From contig NZ_JAJBBR010000005.1 in assembly GCF_020532555.1 (NCBI RefSeq), positions 62,001 through 126,000 on the forward strand: a DNA stretch of 64,000 bases, written 5' to 3'. Below are positions 1 to 7,640 of the stretch, one piece after another (within the stretch, counting starts at the first letter, position 1; each line of letters opens with the position of its first letter). The notes beneath the pieces are model-generated. The model was not told the origin of the DNA, ran no database searches, and worked only from the letters and a program-made list of their open reading frames with translations. The stretch comes from Microvirga lenta (GTDB lineage: Bacteria; Pseudomonadota; Alphaproteobacteria; Rhizobiales; Beijerinckiaceae). The translations under genes and the position numbers were made by a program.

Positions 1-257
1 CGCGCGTCGTCGAAATCCAGCAGCATCCCGTCGCCGAGGCCCTTGGTGAAATGGCCGTTGAATTCCGGAAGGATCTCGGTCCTGACATGCTCCACGAAGG
101 CGAGCCAGCGGGACACGAAAGCGGTCTCGTCCTGCTCCACGTGGCGCACGGATTCCACGACGTCGAGGATCAGCACGGCTCGGTTGGCCCGCACTGCAGC
201 GGAATAAGGCTCGTCGGGTTGCTGACCGATCTGAGCCAAAGCATCCTCCGGCGACAC
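1..257 (-). CDS. Class III adenylate/guanylate cyclase domain protein (5' part only)
   Basis: The first ~85 residues of a protein that runs off the left edge. After a short lead the chain reads RAVLILDVVESVRHVEQDE and then FNGHFTKGLGDGMLLDFDD, the pattern of the first half of a class III cyclase homology domain. The Asp in the first strand is the usual metal ligand, and the 'KGLGDGMLLDF' hairpin is the family's most conserved piece. By family it would make cAMP or cGMP. I place the start at a GTG (257) because an in-frame stop lies about 50 bases further upstream and no ATG is available; a TTG or CTG is also possible. C-terminal domains are not visible, so the signal input is unknown. Confidence 0.7.
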   Translation of the reverse strand, partial: MSPEDALAQIGQQPDEPYSAAVRANRAVLILDVVESVRHVEQDETAFVSRWLAFVEHVRTEILPEFNGHFTKGLGDGMLLDFDDA

Positions 258-800
258 GGTTGCGCACCGGCAAAGAGGCCCTGCCGGAAAAAGGCGGACG
301 ACAGCGAATAGTCAGTATTACGTATGGTAATGCCGACAGAGGCGTGTTTTCAAGCGTGCGGTGGGTACTCCCCTTTGGTCGCTGCATTGCGCCAGAGGAA
401 TTCTTGCATCGGGACAGGCTCTGCTCCCCCGGGTCCGGGGGCCTGATCGAAGCTCGCGGAGAGCGCCCCCGTGGCTCTCCTCCCCACGGACCTCGGGCTT
501 GCCAGTCGACATCTCGCACCGATGGCGCAACCGGACTCTCCTCCCCACGGACCTCGGGCTTGCCCGAGATCCGCATCCTCTTGCGCAAGTCGGGAACACC
601 CGACTTGCGGTGGGGAGGAGGTGGAGGTGGGGGTGTGAGCGATAGCCTATGAAGGTCCGGCGCCGGCACCCCCACCCTGGCCCTCCCCACAAGGGGGAGG
701 GAAGGAGCTCGCGCCAGACAGCGCCGCATCGACGACGGCTTTTCGCTATGCCGTCCCGAGGAGCCGCGACGAACCAGGCTCGACGACGGCGGCGGAGTGT
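258..800. other. Gene-free stretch filled by repeats
   Basis: 543 bases between the cyclase start and the 3' end of citrate synthase. The part from about 443 to 703 is a composite copy of the dispersed repeat described separately. It includes two tandem 'tcctccccacggacctcggg' units, at about 478-499 and 538-559. Short open frames here have no recognisable product and read through the repeat. The stretch 258-440 must hold the cyclase promoter, but I see no convincing motif in it. Confidence 0.6.
443..703. repeat. Dispersed repeat copy A
   Basis: It opens with 'cctgatcgaagctcgcggag' and carries two tandem 'tcctccccacggacctcggg' units. The core inverted repeat has left arm 'tggggaggaggtggaggtgg' and right arm 'cacccccaccctggccctcc', ending in 'ccacaagggggaggg'. 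The centre between the arms reads 'gatagcctatgaaggtccgg'. In this copy a ~65-base insertion separates the outer 'ctcctcccc' from its partner 'ggggaggag'. Other copies lie near 5.1, 10.5, 20.8 and 28.5 kb. Confidence 0.85.
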
Positions 801-1871
801 CTACGCCGCCTGCGCCGGCCACGGCCCCACATAATCCGACCGGGGCCGGATGATCCTTCCCGTCTTCACCTGCTCCACCGCGTGAGCGACCCAGCCTGCC
901 GTGCGGCCCGCGCCGAAGAGCGGGGTGAAGCCCGCGCGGGGAATGCCCAGCGCCTCCAGCAGCAGGGCGGTGTAGAACTCCACGTTGGTGTCGAGCCTGC
1001 GACCGGGCTTGCGGCGCTCCAGCACCGCGAGCGCCGCCGCCTCCACGGCCTCCGCGAAGGCGATGCGGTTGTCGCGGCCCTTCAGCCGCCCGGCGGCGGC
1101 TTTCAGCACGTCGGCGCGCGGATCGCGCACCCGGTAGATGCGGTGGCCGAAGCCCATGAGGCGCTCGCCGCGGCCGATGGCGTCGTCGAGCCAGCCTTCC
1201 GCATTCTCGACGGTTCCGATGGCGTCGAGCATGTCGAGCACCGGTCCCGGCGCGCCGCCATGGAGCGGACCTTTGAGGGCGCACAATCCCGCCACGACGG
1301 ACGAGAGGATGCCGGCCTCCGTGGAGGCCACCACGCGGGCCGTGAAGGTCGAAGCGTTGAGCCCGTGGTCCATAATGGTGACGAGATAGGTGTCGAGCCC
1401 GGCCGCCTCCCCCGCGTCGGCGGGCGTACCGCGCAACATGCGCAGGAGGTCGGCGGCATGGGCCGCGGACGGGTCGGGCTCGATGGGACCGTTACCCCCT
1501 GCGCCGCGCACCGCCATGGCGGCCGCGACCCCTGCCCCGCCGATCGCGAGGAAGGCCGGATCCTCGTCCGCATCCGGCAGGGCCGCGAGCAGGAGGCGCA
1601 TGCCCTCCACCGGGGTCAGGCCCGCAAGGCGGGGAGCGAGCGGCGCCAGATGGCCGAAGGCCCGCGCCCGCGCCGCGCCGATCCTGCCGGCGAGATCCTC
1701 GGCCCCTTCGGTCACGAGCCCCTCCCAGAGAATTGCCACGGCGCGCTCGAAGGACATGCGGCCCGCCAGCTCCTCGAGGTCGTGGCCGCGGACGATCAGG
1801 CGTCCGGCCTCGCCGTCCACGTGGCTGAGGATGGTTTGTGCGGCGATGACGTCGTCGAGACCGAGCTTCAT
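801..1871 (-). CDS. Citrate synthase / 2-methylcitrate synthase family protein
   Basis: 356 residues with the citrate synthase fold throughout: an N-terminal 'IAAQTILSHVDGEAGRLIVRG' strand pair, 'DHGLNASTFTARVVAST' with the active-site His, 'GPLHGGAP', and 'GFGHRIYRVRDPR' carrying the second catalytic His and the substrate Arg. It would condense an acyl-CoA with oxaloacetate. At ~356 residues it is shorter than the ~430-residue TCA-cycle enzyme and closer to the methylcitrate/short type, so it may not be the main citrate synthase. The ATG at 1871 is preceded by AAGGAG seven bases upstream, which is why I prefer it to an upstream in-frame start. It is divergent from a second homologue whose start lies 79 bases away. 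Confidence 0.85.
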   Translation of the reverse strand: MKLGLDDVIAAQTILSHVDGEAGRLIVRGHDLEELAGRMSFERAVAILWEGLVTEGAEDLAGRIGAARARAFGHLAPLAPRLAGLTPVEGMRLLLAALPDADEDPAFLAIGGAGVAAAMAVRGAGGNGPIEPDPSAAHAADLLRMLRGTPADAGEAAGLDTYLVTIMDHGLNASTFTARVVASTEAGILSSVVAGLCALKGPLHGGAPGPVLDMLDAIGTVENAEGWLDDAIGRGERLMGFGHRIYRVRDPRADVLKAAAGRLKGRDNRIAFAEAVEAAALAVLERRKPGRRLDTNVEFYTALLLEALGIPRAGFTPLFGAGRTAGWVAHAVEQVKTGRIIRPRSDYVGPWPAQAA

Positions 1872-1950
1872 GAGGCTTCTCCTTCTTTGTCGGGGATCAG
1901 CTTCCCGCCGGGATTGCCTGACCGTCAATCTTGAATCAACATATCAACCT

Positions 1951-3108
1951 ATGAGAGCCCATTCCCTCGAACTCACCACGGCCGAAGCCGCCTCGGGCCG
2001 GCTCGGCATCAGCCGCGCGAGCCTCTACGCCTATGTGAGCCGGGGCCTGATCCGCTCCTTCACGTCGCCGCACGATCCGCGCCAGCGGCTCTACGCCCTC
2101 GACGACGTGGAGGCGCTGGTGGAGCGCAAGGCGCGCTTCCGCCGTCCGGCCGCGGCGGCGGCGACCGCCCTCGACTGGGGCCTGCCCGTGCTGGAGACCG
2201 GCCTCACCCAGATCAAGGACGGACAGTTGCTCTACCGGGGCAGGGACGCGCTCGCCCTTGCCGGGTCCGCAACCCTGGAGGACGCGGCCCGCCTGCTGAT
2301 CGGCGACCTGCCCGACCGCGCCGCCAAGGCCGCCCCTCCCCCTGCGGGCGCGGCCTCCGCCCTCGGGCCGCAGGCCTTCGTCGCCCGGGCGATCCGCCTC
2401 CTCTCCGAACCGGCGGACGAGGCGGCAGACCTCGCCGCCGAGAGCCTCGCGATCCTGCGCCTGATGGCGGCCGCCGGAAGCGGGGCCGATCCCGGCTCGG
2501 TTCCGATCCACGCCCATCTGACCTCCGTCTGGAACGCCCCGCCCGAGGCCGGCGAGGCGATCCGCCGGGCCCTGGTGCTCTGCGCCGATCACGAACTCAG
2601 CGCCTCGGCCTTCGCCGTGCGGGTGGCGGCCTCGACCGGAGCATCCCTGCGCCACGCGGTGGTGGCCGGGCTCGCGGCGCTCGGCGGCCCCCGCCACGGC
2701 GGAGCGACGGAGCAGGTGCGCGCCTTCCTGGAGGAGCGCGAGAACTCCGGCGGGGACCCTCCGGAGCGCGGGCCCCTGCCCGGCTTTCATCACCCGCTCT
2801 ATCCGGAGGGCGACCCGCGCGGGACCGCCCTGCTCCAGGGCGTGCCGCTCAGGCCCTCGGACGCGGCGATCCTCGACGAGATGGCCGACGCGGCCGGCGG
2901 AACGCCGACCATCGACGCGGCGCTGGTGATGACGGAGCGGGGCTTCGGCCTGCCCCGCAGGGCGGCCTTCGCGCTCTTCGCCATCGGCCGCACCGCCGGG
3001 TGGCTGGCCCATGCGATGGAACAGCGCAGCCAGGGCTCGTTGATTCGACCGCGCGCCCGTTATCATGTAGCGGAAGAAGCTCCCGAACCCGCGATCCCAA
3101 CCCCATGA
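1951..3108 (+). CDS. Citrate synthase homologue with N-terminal MerR-like HTH
   Basis: 385 residues. The first ~60 form a helix-turn-helix of MerR/excisionase type (TAEAASGRLGISRASLYAYV, then SRGLIRS and a DDVEAL helix). The remainder is a citrate synthase domain with 'LLYRGRDALALAG', 'ADHELSASAFAVRVAAST', 'GGPRHGG' and 'GFHHPLYPEGDPR'. The active-site His positions are recognisable, though the final loop differs from the partner gene (FHHPLYPEGDPR against FGHRIYRVRDPR). The HTH suggests DNA or partner binding; activity of the synthase domain is uncertain. The gene is divergent from the plain homologue at 801-1871, and the two may work as a pair or hetero-oligomer (inference). Its stop overlaps the next start as ATGA. 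Confidence 0.8.
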   Translation: MRAHSLELTTAEAASGRLGISRASLYAYVSRGLIRSFTSPHDPRQRLYALDDVEALVERKARFRRPAAAAATALDWGLPVLETGLTQIKDGQLLYRGRDALALAGSATLEDAARLLIGDLPDRAAKAAPPPAGAASALGPQAFVARAIRLLSEPADEAADLAAESLAILRLMAAAGSGADPGSVPIHAHLTSVWNAPPEAGEAIRRALVLCADHELSASAFAVRVAASTGASLRHAVVAGLAALGGPRHGGATEQVRAFLEERENSGGDPPERGPLPGFHHPLYPEGDPRGTALLQGVPLRPSDAAILDEMADAAGGTPTIDAALVMTERGFGLPRRAAFALFAIGRTAGWLAHAMEQRSQGSLIRPRARYHVAEEAPEPAIPTP

Positions 3109-3554
3109 CGAGCGACCGCCTCTATCCGACCCGACCCATCCTCGCGGCCTCGGTCGCCGTCTTCCGGGACGGGCGGGTTCTCCTCGCGGCGCGGGGAAAG
3201 CCTCCGTGGGAGGGCGCGTTTTCCCTGCCGGGCGGCCAGGTGGAGACCGGCGAGACCATGGGCGAGGCCGCTTTGCGGGAACTTCAGGAGGAAGTCGGGG
3301 TTAAGGCCAAGCTGATCGGCCTCGTGGCTCCCGTGGAAGTGATTGAACGGGAGGCGGATGGCCGTGTAAAGCATCATCTCGTCATCGCCGCCCATGCTGC
3401 CCGCTGGGTTTCGGGCGAGCCTCAGACAGGTCCGGAAGCAAAGGAAATCCGTTGGGTCACGGAACGGGACATCGCCGCCCTGCAAACCACACCGGGGCTC
3501 GCCGGGATCCTGGAGCAGGCCTTCCGGCTCGAGCGGGAGGAGTCGGCCCGATGA
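3105..3554 (+). CDS. NUDIX hydrolase
   Basis: 149 residues with a canonical Nudix box at about residues 38-60 (GGQVETGETMGEAALRELQE followed by EVGV), giving the metal-binding REXXEE. It would hydrolyse a nucleoside diphosphate linked to some other group. An N-terminal strand pair (ASVAVFRDGRVLLAARG) and a 'KEIRWVT' strand near the end complete the fold. Substrate cannot be read from the sequence; the short form resembles ADP-ribose or mutT-like enzymes. Start and stop overlap both neighbours by ATGA, so it is translationally coupled between the HTH citrate synthase homologue and the TIGR02301 gene. Confidence 0.85.
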   Translation: MTSDRLYPTRPILAASVAVFRDGRVLLAARGKPPWEGAFSLPGGQVETGETMGEAALRELQEEVGVKAKLIGLVAPVEVIEREADGRVKHHLVIAAHAARWVSGEPQTGPEAKEIRWVTERDIAALQTTPGLAGILEQAFRLEREESAR

Positions 3555-4156
3555 GGCGCGCCGCGGCCCCGTTCCTGGCGTTCGCCGTCCTGGCGTCTTC
3601 GGTCCAGCCGCTGGCGGCCCAGGGCTTCTTCGAGCGGCTCTTCGGCCCGCCCCGCGACCCCATGGCGCCGCAGCAGGCCCCCCAGTACCGGCCCCAGCCG
3701 CAATATCGGCCCCAGCCTCAGTACAGGCCCCCGCCCCAGCCCCGGCAGCAACCGCAGCCGCAGCGGTCCCAGACGCCGTCGCGCCCGGCCCCTCAGCCGA
3801 AGCCGGAGGAGCCCCAGCAGCAGGCGGAGCCCGCCCCGGTGGCCGAGCCGCCGCCCGCGCCCTACGAGAAGGAGCTTCTGCGCCTGGCCGAGATCATGGG
3901 CTCGCTCGCGCTCCTGCGCCCCCTCTGCACCGCTCCCGACGGCGCCGAATGGGGCAGGCGCATGCAGGCGCTTCTCGAAGCGGAAGGCACAACCCCCGGC
4001 CGGCGCGAGCGCCTGGCCGGAGCCTACAACAAGGGCTATCAGGCCTTCGCCCTCACCTACCGGGTCTGCACGCCCTCCGCGCAGGAGGCCTCGGCCCGCT
4101 ACCTGCGGGAGGGCGAGCAGCTCGCCCGCAACATCACCGGACGTTACGGCGGCTGA
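3551..4156 (+). CDS. TIGR02301 family exported protein
   Basis: 201 residues. The N-terminus is a signal peptide (MRRAAAPFLAFAVLASSVQP, cleavage near LAAQ). A Pro/Gln-rich low-complexity linker follows (repeats of PQYRPQPQYRP, about residues 38-95). The conserved helical domain runs from 'KELLRLAEIMGSLALLRPLC' through 'LAGAYNKGYQAFALTYRVC' and contains two Cys that may form a disulphide. This matches the TIGR02301 family of alphaproteobacterial proteins of unknown function. Probably periplasmic. Its ATG overlaps the NUDIX stop. Confidence 0.8.
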   Translation: MRRAAAPFLAFAVLASSVQPLAAQGFFERLFGPPRDPMAPQQAPQYRPQPQYRPQPQYRPPPQPRQQPQPQRSQTPSRPAPQPKPEEPQQQAEPAPVAEPPPAPYEKELLRLAEIMGSLALLRPLCTAPDGAEWGRRMQALLEAEGTTPGRRERLAGAYNKGYQAFALTYRVCTPSAQEASARYLREGEQLARNITGRYGG

Positions 4157-4221
4157 TTTATCCACACCCTTCGCAGGTTTCCCTCTCGCGTTAACCTCTT
4201 TGCAAGGTGATGCTGGCCGTA

Positions 4222-4280
4222 GGGCAGCGCACCAACTAAGTTCGAATCAACCGAACTCGCGCGCTGCCCCGAAAAGGGGC
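4222..4280 (+). promoter_or_regulatory. Candidate cis-regulatory RNA with two mutually exclusive hairpins
   Basis: Two alternative structures can form in the leader of the small gene at 4288. In the first, GGGCAGCGC (4222-4230) pairs perfectly with GCGCTGCCC (4261-4269), enclosing an inner AGTTCG/CGAACT stem (4239-4244 with 4252-4257). In the second, GCCCC (4266-4270) pairs with GGGGC (4276-4280) around a GAAAA loop and buries the Shine-Dalgarno AAGGGG. The two compete for bases 4266-4269. The pairing is seen directly; switching is inference. It matches no riboswitch class I can name. Confidence 0.55.
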
Positions 4281-4287
4281 ATGGATC

Positions 4288-4551
4288 ATGAACGACAACG
4301 ACGTCCCTCTCTCCGATCTGCCGGAACTGAGCGCCATCAAGCAGGCGGCCCTGAGCTACGTGACCGACGCGTTCGCCGAGGCGGAGCTCGACGGGCTCGA
4401 TGCCGACTGCATGGCGCAGGCGGCCCTGTTCGCGGCGTTCCAGGAGCTTGTCGCGACTTACGGCGAGGAAGCCGTGGCGGAATACGCCGCGGGCCTGCCG
4501 GACAAGATCCGCACCGGCGCATTCTCCATGGCGATGTCGCTGAAGCACTGA
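4288..4551 (+). CDS. Conserved-looking small hypothetical protein
   Basis: 87 residues, acidic and mostly helical (ELSAIKQAALSYVTDAFAEA, then CMAQAALFAAFQELVATYGE). It has no signal peptide, no membrane segment and a single Cys. I do not recognise the family. Codon use matches the neighbours, and the ATG at 4288 lies eight bases after AAGGGG; another in-frame-independent ATG at 4281 is too close to that site. The gene stands alone between convergently unrelated genes, so context gives no function; its structured leader is the notable part. Confidence 0.7.
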   Translation: MNDNDVPLSDLPELSAIKQAALSYVTDAFAEAELDGLDADCMAQAALFAAFQELVATYGEEAVAEYAAGLPDKIRTGAFSMAMSLKH

Positions 4552-4587
4552 TCGTTCCCTCGGCCGCAAAGCGGAGACTTCTGCAGC

Positions 4588-4980
4588 ATGAAAGACGTGA
4601 CGCTGCGCGTCGCGCGGCCGACCGATCGCCTCGACGAGGTCGTTCGCTTCTACCGTGACGGCCTCGGCTTCGAGGTCATCGGCTCGTTCGAGGATCACGA
4701 CGGCTTCGACGGGGCCATGCTCGGACATCCGGGCGCCGCGTGGCACCTGGAATTCACCCACCGGCGCGGCCATCAAGCCGGCCGCGCGCCCACCCAGGAC
4801 AACCTGCTCGTCTTCTACCTGCCCGACCGTGATGCCTGGGAAGCAGCCGTCGAACGGATGCGCGCCCACGGCCATACGCCCGTTGTGTCGCTCAATCCCT
4901 ACTGGGACCGGCAGGGCCTGACCTTCGAGGATCCGGACGGCTACCGCGTGGTGCTTCAGAACGCGGCCTGGGGGAGATAA
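4588..4980 (+). CDS. VOC family (glyoxalase/bleomycin resistance-like) protein
   Basis: 130 residues, one vicinal-oxygen-chelate module pair. The typical start 'RLDEVVRFYRDGLGFEVIGS' is followed by 'WHLEFTHRRGH' and the closing 'NPYWDRQGLTFEDPDGYRVV'. The family binds a metal through His/Glu/Gln side chains. The final 'DPDGYRVVLQ' with a preceding strand is characteristic; the ligand set resembles YycE-like members. Substrate unknown: it could be a lyase, a dioxygenase or a drug-binding protein. It lies 36 bases after the small gene upstream and could share its transcript. Confidence 0.8.
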   Translation: MKDVTLRVARPTDRLDEVVRFYRDGLGFEVIGSFEDHDGFDGAMLGHPGAAWHLEFTHRRGHQAGRAPTQDNLLVFYLPDRDAWEAAVERMRAHGHTPVVSLNPYWDRQGLTFEDPDGYRVVLQNAAWGR

Positions 4981-4992
4981 GGCTTCGGCACG

Positions 4993-5158
4993 GCTCTCCT
5001 CCTCACGGATCTCGGGTCTGATCGAAGCTCGCGGAGAGCGCCGCGCGAACTCTCCTCCCCCTTGTGGGGAGGAGTTGGAGGTGGGGGTGTGAGCGATAGA
5101 CTATGAAGGTGTGGCGCCGGCACCCCCACCCTGGCCCTCCCCACAAGGGGGAGGGAAA
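4993..5158. repeat. Dispersed repeat copy B
   Basis: This copy has the leading 'ggctctcctcctcacggatc' and 'ctgatcgaagctcgcggaga' units, then the core at about 5050-5157. The core's outer stem is 'ctcctccccc-ttgt-ggggaggag'. Its left arm ends in 'ggaggtgggggtgtgagcga', its centre is 'gatagactatgaaggtgtgg', and its right arm is 'cacccccaccctggccctcc' followed by 'ccacaagggggaggg'. It sits between two converging 3' ends. Confidence 0.85.
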
Positions 5159-5236
5159 AGAGGTCTCGCTAAACTGGTTTCAGCTCTGCCCCCTCACCCG
5201 GACATGATGGCCCCACGGGAGAGGGGGATGACACGC

Positions 5237-6571
5237 CTACGGGCGCAGCGTCTCCTCAAACGTCACCGCCTCGCCCTGCGACGGCGTTTCCAGGCCGCCG
5301 TCCCACATGACCACGTTGCCGCGCACCACCGTGCCGATGGGCCAGCCGGTCACCTGCTTGCCGTCGTATGGGGTCCAGCCGCATTTGGAGGCGATCCAGC
5401 CGTTGGTGATCGTTTCCACGCGCTTGAGATCGACCACCGTGAAATCGGCGTCGTAGCCCACGGCGATGCGGCCCTTGCGGGCGATGCCGAACAGGCGCTT
5501 CGGTCCCGCGCTCGTGAGATCCACGAAACGCTCCAGAGTGAGCCTGCTCGCATTCACGTGGTCGAGCATGATCGGAACCAGCGTCTGCACGCCGGTCATG
5601 CCCGACGGCGTGTTGGGATAGGTCTTGTCCTTCTCCTCGCGGGTATGGGGCGCGTGGTCGGAGCCCAGGACGTCGGCAATGCCCTCGTCGAGGCCGAGCC
5701 AGATGCCGTGGCGGTGGAATTCGTCGCGCACGGGCGGGTTCATCTGCACATAGGTGCCGAGGCGCTCGTAGGCGTCGGGCGCCACGAGGGTGAGGTGGTG
5801 CGGCGTGACCTCGACGGAAACGAGATCCTTGTACTCCTTGAGGAGCACCATTTCCTCGGCGGTGGTCACGTGGAGGACGTGGATGCGCGCGCCGGTCTCC
5901 CGGGCGATGCGCACGAGACGCTTGGTGCAGGCGAGAGCGACCTCGGACGAGCGCCAGACCGGATGCGAGCGCGGATCGCCCTCGACGCGGAGATTCTTGC
6001 GCTCGCGCAGCATCGCCTCGTCCTCGGAATGGAAGGCGGCGCGGCGGCGGGTCTTGCGCAGGATGCGGGCGACGCCCTCGTCGTCCTCGACCAGGAGCGA
6101 GCCGGTGGAGGAGCCCATGAAGACCTTGATGCCGGCAGCCCCCGGCAGGCGCTCCAGTTCGGGAATGTCCTCGATGTTCTCGTGCGTGCCGCCGACCCAG
6201 AAGGCGAAGTCGCAATGCATGCGGTGATGCCCGCGCCGCACCTTGTCGGCCAGGGCCTCGGCGCTCGTGGTCTGCGGGTCGGTGTTGGGCATCTCGAACA
6301 CGGCCGTCACCCCGCCCATGACGGCGGCGCGGGAACCCGATTCCAGGTCCTCCTTGTGGTCGAGGCCGGGCTCGCGGAAATGGACCTGCGTGTCGATGAC
6401 GCCGGGCAGGATGTGCAGGCCGCGGCAGTCGATCTCGCGGGCCGCCGAGGCCTTCGAGAGGTCGCCGATATGCGCGATGGTCCCGCCCCGAACCCCCACG
6501 TCCCGCTCGACGCGGCCGTCCTGGTTCACGACGGTGCCGCCCTTGAGGATCAGGTCGTAGGTCTCAGGCAT
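5237..6571 (-). CDS. pyrC: Dihydroorotase
   Basis: 444 residues, an amidohydrolase-superfamily enzyme of the bacterial class I (PyrC/AllB-like) group. It carries the metal-binding 'DTQVHFREPG' (HxxR form), 'GIKVFMGSSTG' with the position for the carboxylated lysine, the metal His in 'HVLHVTT', and the final metal Asp in 'VLGSDHAPH'. It closes the dihydroorotate ring in pyrimidine synthesis; some members of this group are hydantoinase or allantoinase-like, so specificity is not certain. The start at 6571 (MPETYDLILKGGTV) fits the family, and ATG starts further upstream would add a non-conserved tail. The gene is divergent from ygfZ. Confidence 0.85.
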   Translation of the reverse strand: MPETYDLILKGGTVVNQDGRVERDVGVRGGTIAHIGDLSKASAAREIDCRGLHILPGVIDTQVHFREPGLDHKEDLESGSRAAVMGGVTAVFEMPNTDPQTTSAEALADKVRRGHHRMHCDFAFWVGGTHENIEDIPELERLPGAAGIKVFMGSSTGSLLVEDDEGVARILRKTRRRAAFHSEDEAMLRERKNLRVEGDPRSHPVWRSSEVALACTKRLVRIARETGARIHVLHVTTAEEMVLLKEYKDLVSVEVTPHHLTLVAPDAYERLGTYVQMNPPVRDEFHRHGIWLGLDEGIADVLGSDHAPHTREEKDKTYPNTPSGMTGVQTLVPIMLDHVNASRLTLERFVDLTSAGPKRLFGIARKGRIAVGYDADFTVVDLKRVETITNGWIASKCGWTPYDGKQVTGWPIGTVVRGNVVMWDGGLETPSQGEAVTFEETLRP

Positions 6572-6645
6572 GATGAACTCGTCCCTTGAGGCTGGTGCCG
6601 GTTGGGCATATGTCACGCTCACGATCTGAGCAACTGGAGCAGGAC

Positions 6646-7524
6646 ATGCCGTCAGCGCATTTGGCCGACCGGGGCGTGGTAAGAGTTTCCGGCGCGGACG
6701 CCAAGACTTTTCTGGACGGGCTCGTCACCTGCGACCTCGACCGGGTCTCGCCCGAGGCCGCGCGGCTCGGCGCCCTGCTCACGCCGCAGGGCAAGATCCT
6801 GTTCGATTTCATCGTGTTCCAGGCTCCCGACGCCATCGAGGGCGGCTATTACCTCGACGTGCTGAAGGTCCATGCGCCCGACCTCGCCAAGCGCCTCGGC
6901 TTCTACAAGCTCAGGGCGAAGGTGACGATCCAGGATCTCTCCGGGAGCCTGGCCGTTGTGGCGGGCTGGGACGCCCCGAGGCCCGAGGACGAGGCCGGCC
7001 TCGTGGCCGAGGACCCGCGCCTGCCGGCGCTGGGCTGGCGCGCCATCGTGGCGGCGGAGGATGCGGCGGAGTTCGCGCAGGATCCGGCCGAGCGCTACCA
7101 CGCCCACCGCATCGCCCTGGGGGTGCCCGAGGGCGGCAGGGACTTCCTGTTCGGGGACGCCTTCCCCCACGAGGCGCTGATGGACCAGCTCCACGGGGTC
7201 GATTTCGACAAGGGCTGCTATGTGGGCCAGGAGGTGGTCTCCCGCATGCAGCACCGGGGCACCGCGCGCACCCGGATCGTGCCCGCGATCTACGAGGGCG
7301 GCTTCGCGGCGGATCTCGGGGTCGAGGTCACGGCGGGCGAAAAGAGCCTGGGCAAGACCGGCACCGGCGCCGAAGGGCGCGGCCTGCTCATGATCCGCCT
7401 CGACAGGGCGGCGGACGCGCTTGCGGCCGGGGAGACCATCCGCGCCGGCGGGATTCCGGTGGAACTCCGGAAGCCGGAATGGGCCGGTTTTGCCTTTCCC
7501 GGAGAGACGGCGCCCCGAAGCTGA
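6646..7524 (+). CDS. ygfZ: YgfZ/GcvT-like folate-binding protein
   Basis: 292 residues with the GcvT-like barrel and the YgfZ signature 'KGCYVGQEVVSRMQHRG' at about residues 188-204. The Cys in KGCYxGQE is the conserved functional residue. YgfZ binds tetrahydrofolate and supports assembly or repair of certain iron-sulfur proteins; it is cytoplasmic. I choose the ATG at 6646 (MPSAHLADRG) with GGAG about nine bases upstream; an upstream ATG at 6586 would overlap the pyrC promoter region. It is divergent from dihydroorotase. Confidence 0.88.
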   Translation: MPSAHLADRGVVRVSGADAKTFLDGLVTCDLDRVSPEAARLGALLTPQGKILFDFIVFQAPDAIEGGYYLDVLKVHAPDLAKRLGFYKLRAKVTIQDLSGSLAVVAGWDAPRPEDEAGLVAEDPRLPALGWRAIVAAEDAAEFAQDPAERYHAHRIALGVPEGGRDFLFGDAFPHEALMDQLHGVDFDKGCYVGQEVVSRMQHRGTARTRIVPAIYEGGFAADLGVEVTAGEKSLGKTGTGAEGRGLLMIRLDRAADALAAGETIRAGGIPVELRKPEWAGFAFPGETAPRS

Positions 7525-7553
7525 GCCGGCACGAGGAATGGGGCCGACCCGGA

Positions 7554-7578
7554 GGAACCGATCAGCAGCACCTGCGTT
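7554..7578 (+). promoter_or_regulatory. EcfG-type general stress promoter
   Basis: GGAAC at 7554-7558 and CGTT at 7575-7578 with 16 bases between them match the known alphaproteobacterial EcfG sigma consensus GGAAC-N16/17-CGTT. Predicted transcription starts near 7585, about 55 bases before the hybrid kinase gene. The match is direct; function is inferred. Confidence 0.6.
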
Positions 7579-7640
7579 GCTCTCCGTTGAGCTCATTCTC
7601 GAACGAAAGCTCGAATAGCGCCTGAACGGGGAATGTCTGG

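Noticed and set aside
443-703. Possible CRISPR-like array, because of the repeated 'ctcctccccacggacc' units
   Set aside because: Only two or three units, unequal spacing, no spacers of constant length and no cas genes.
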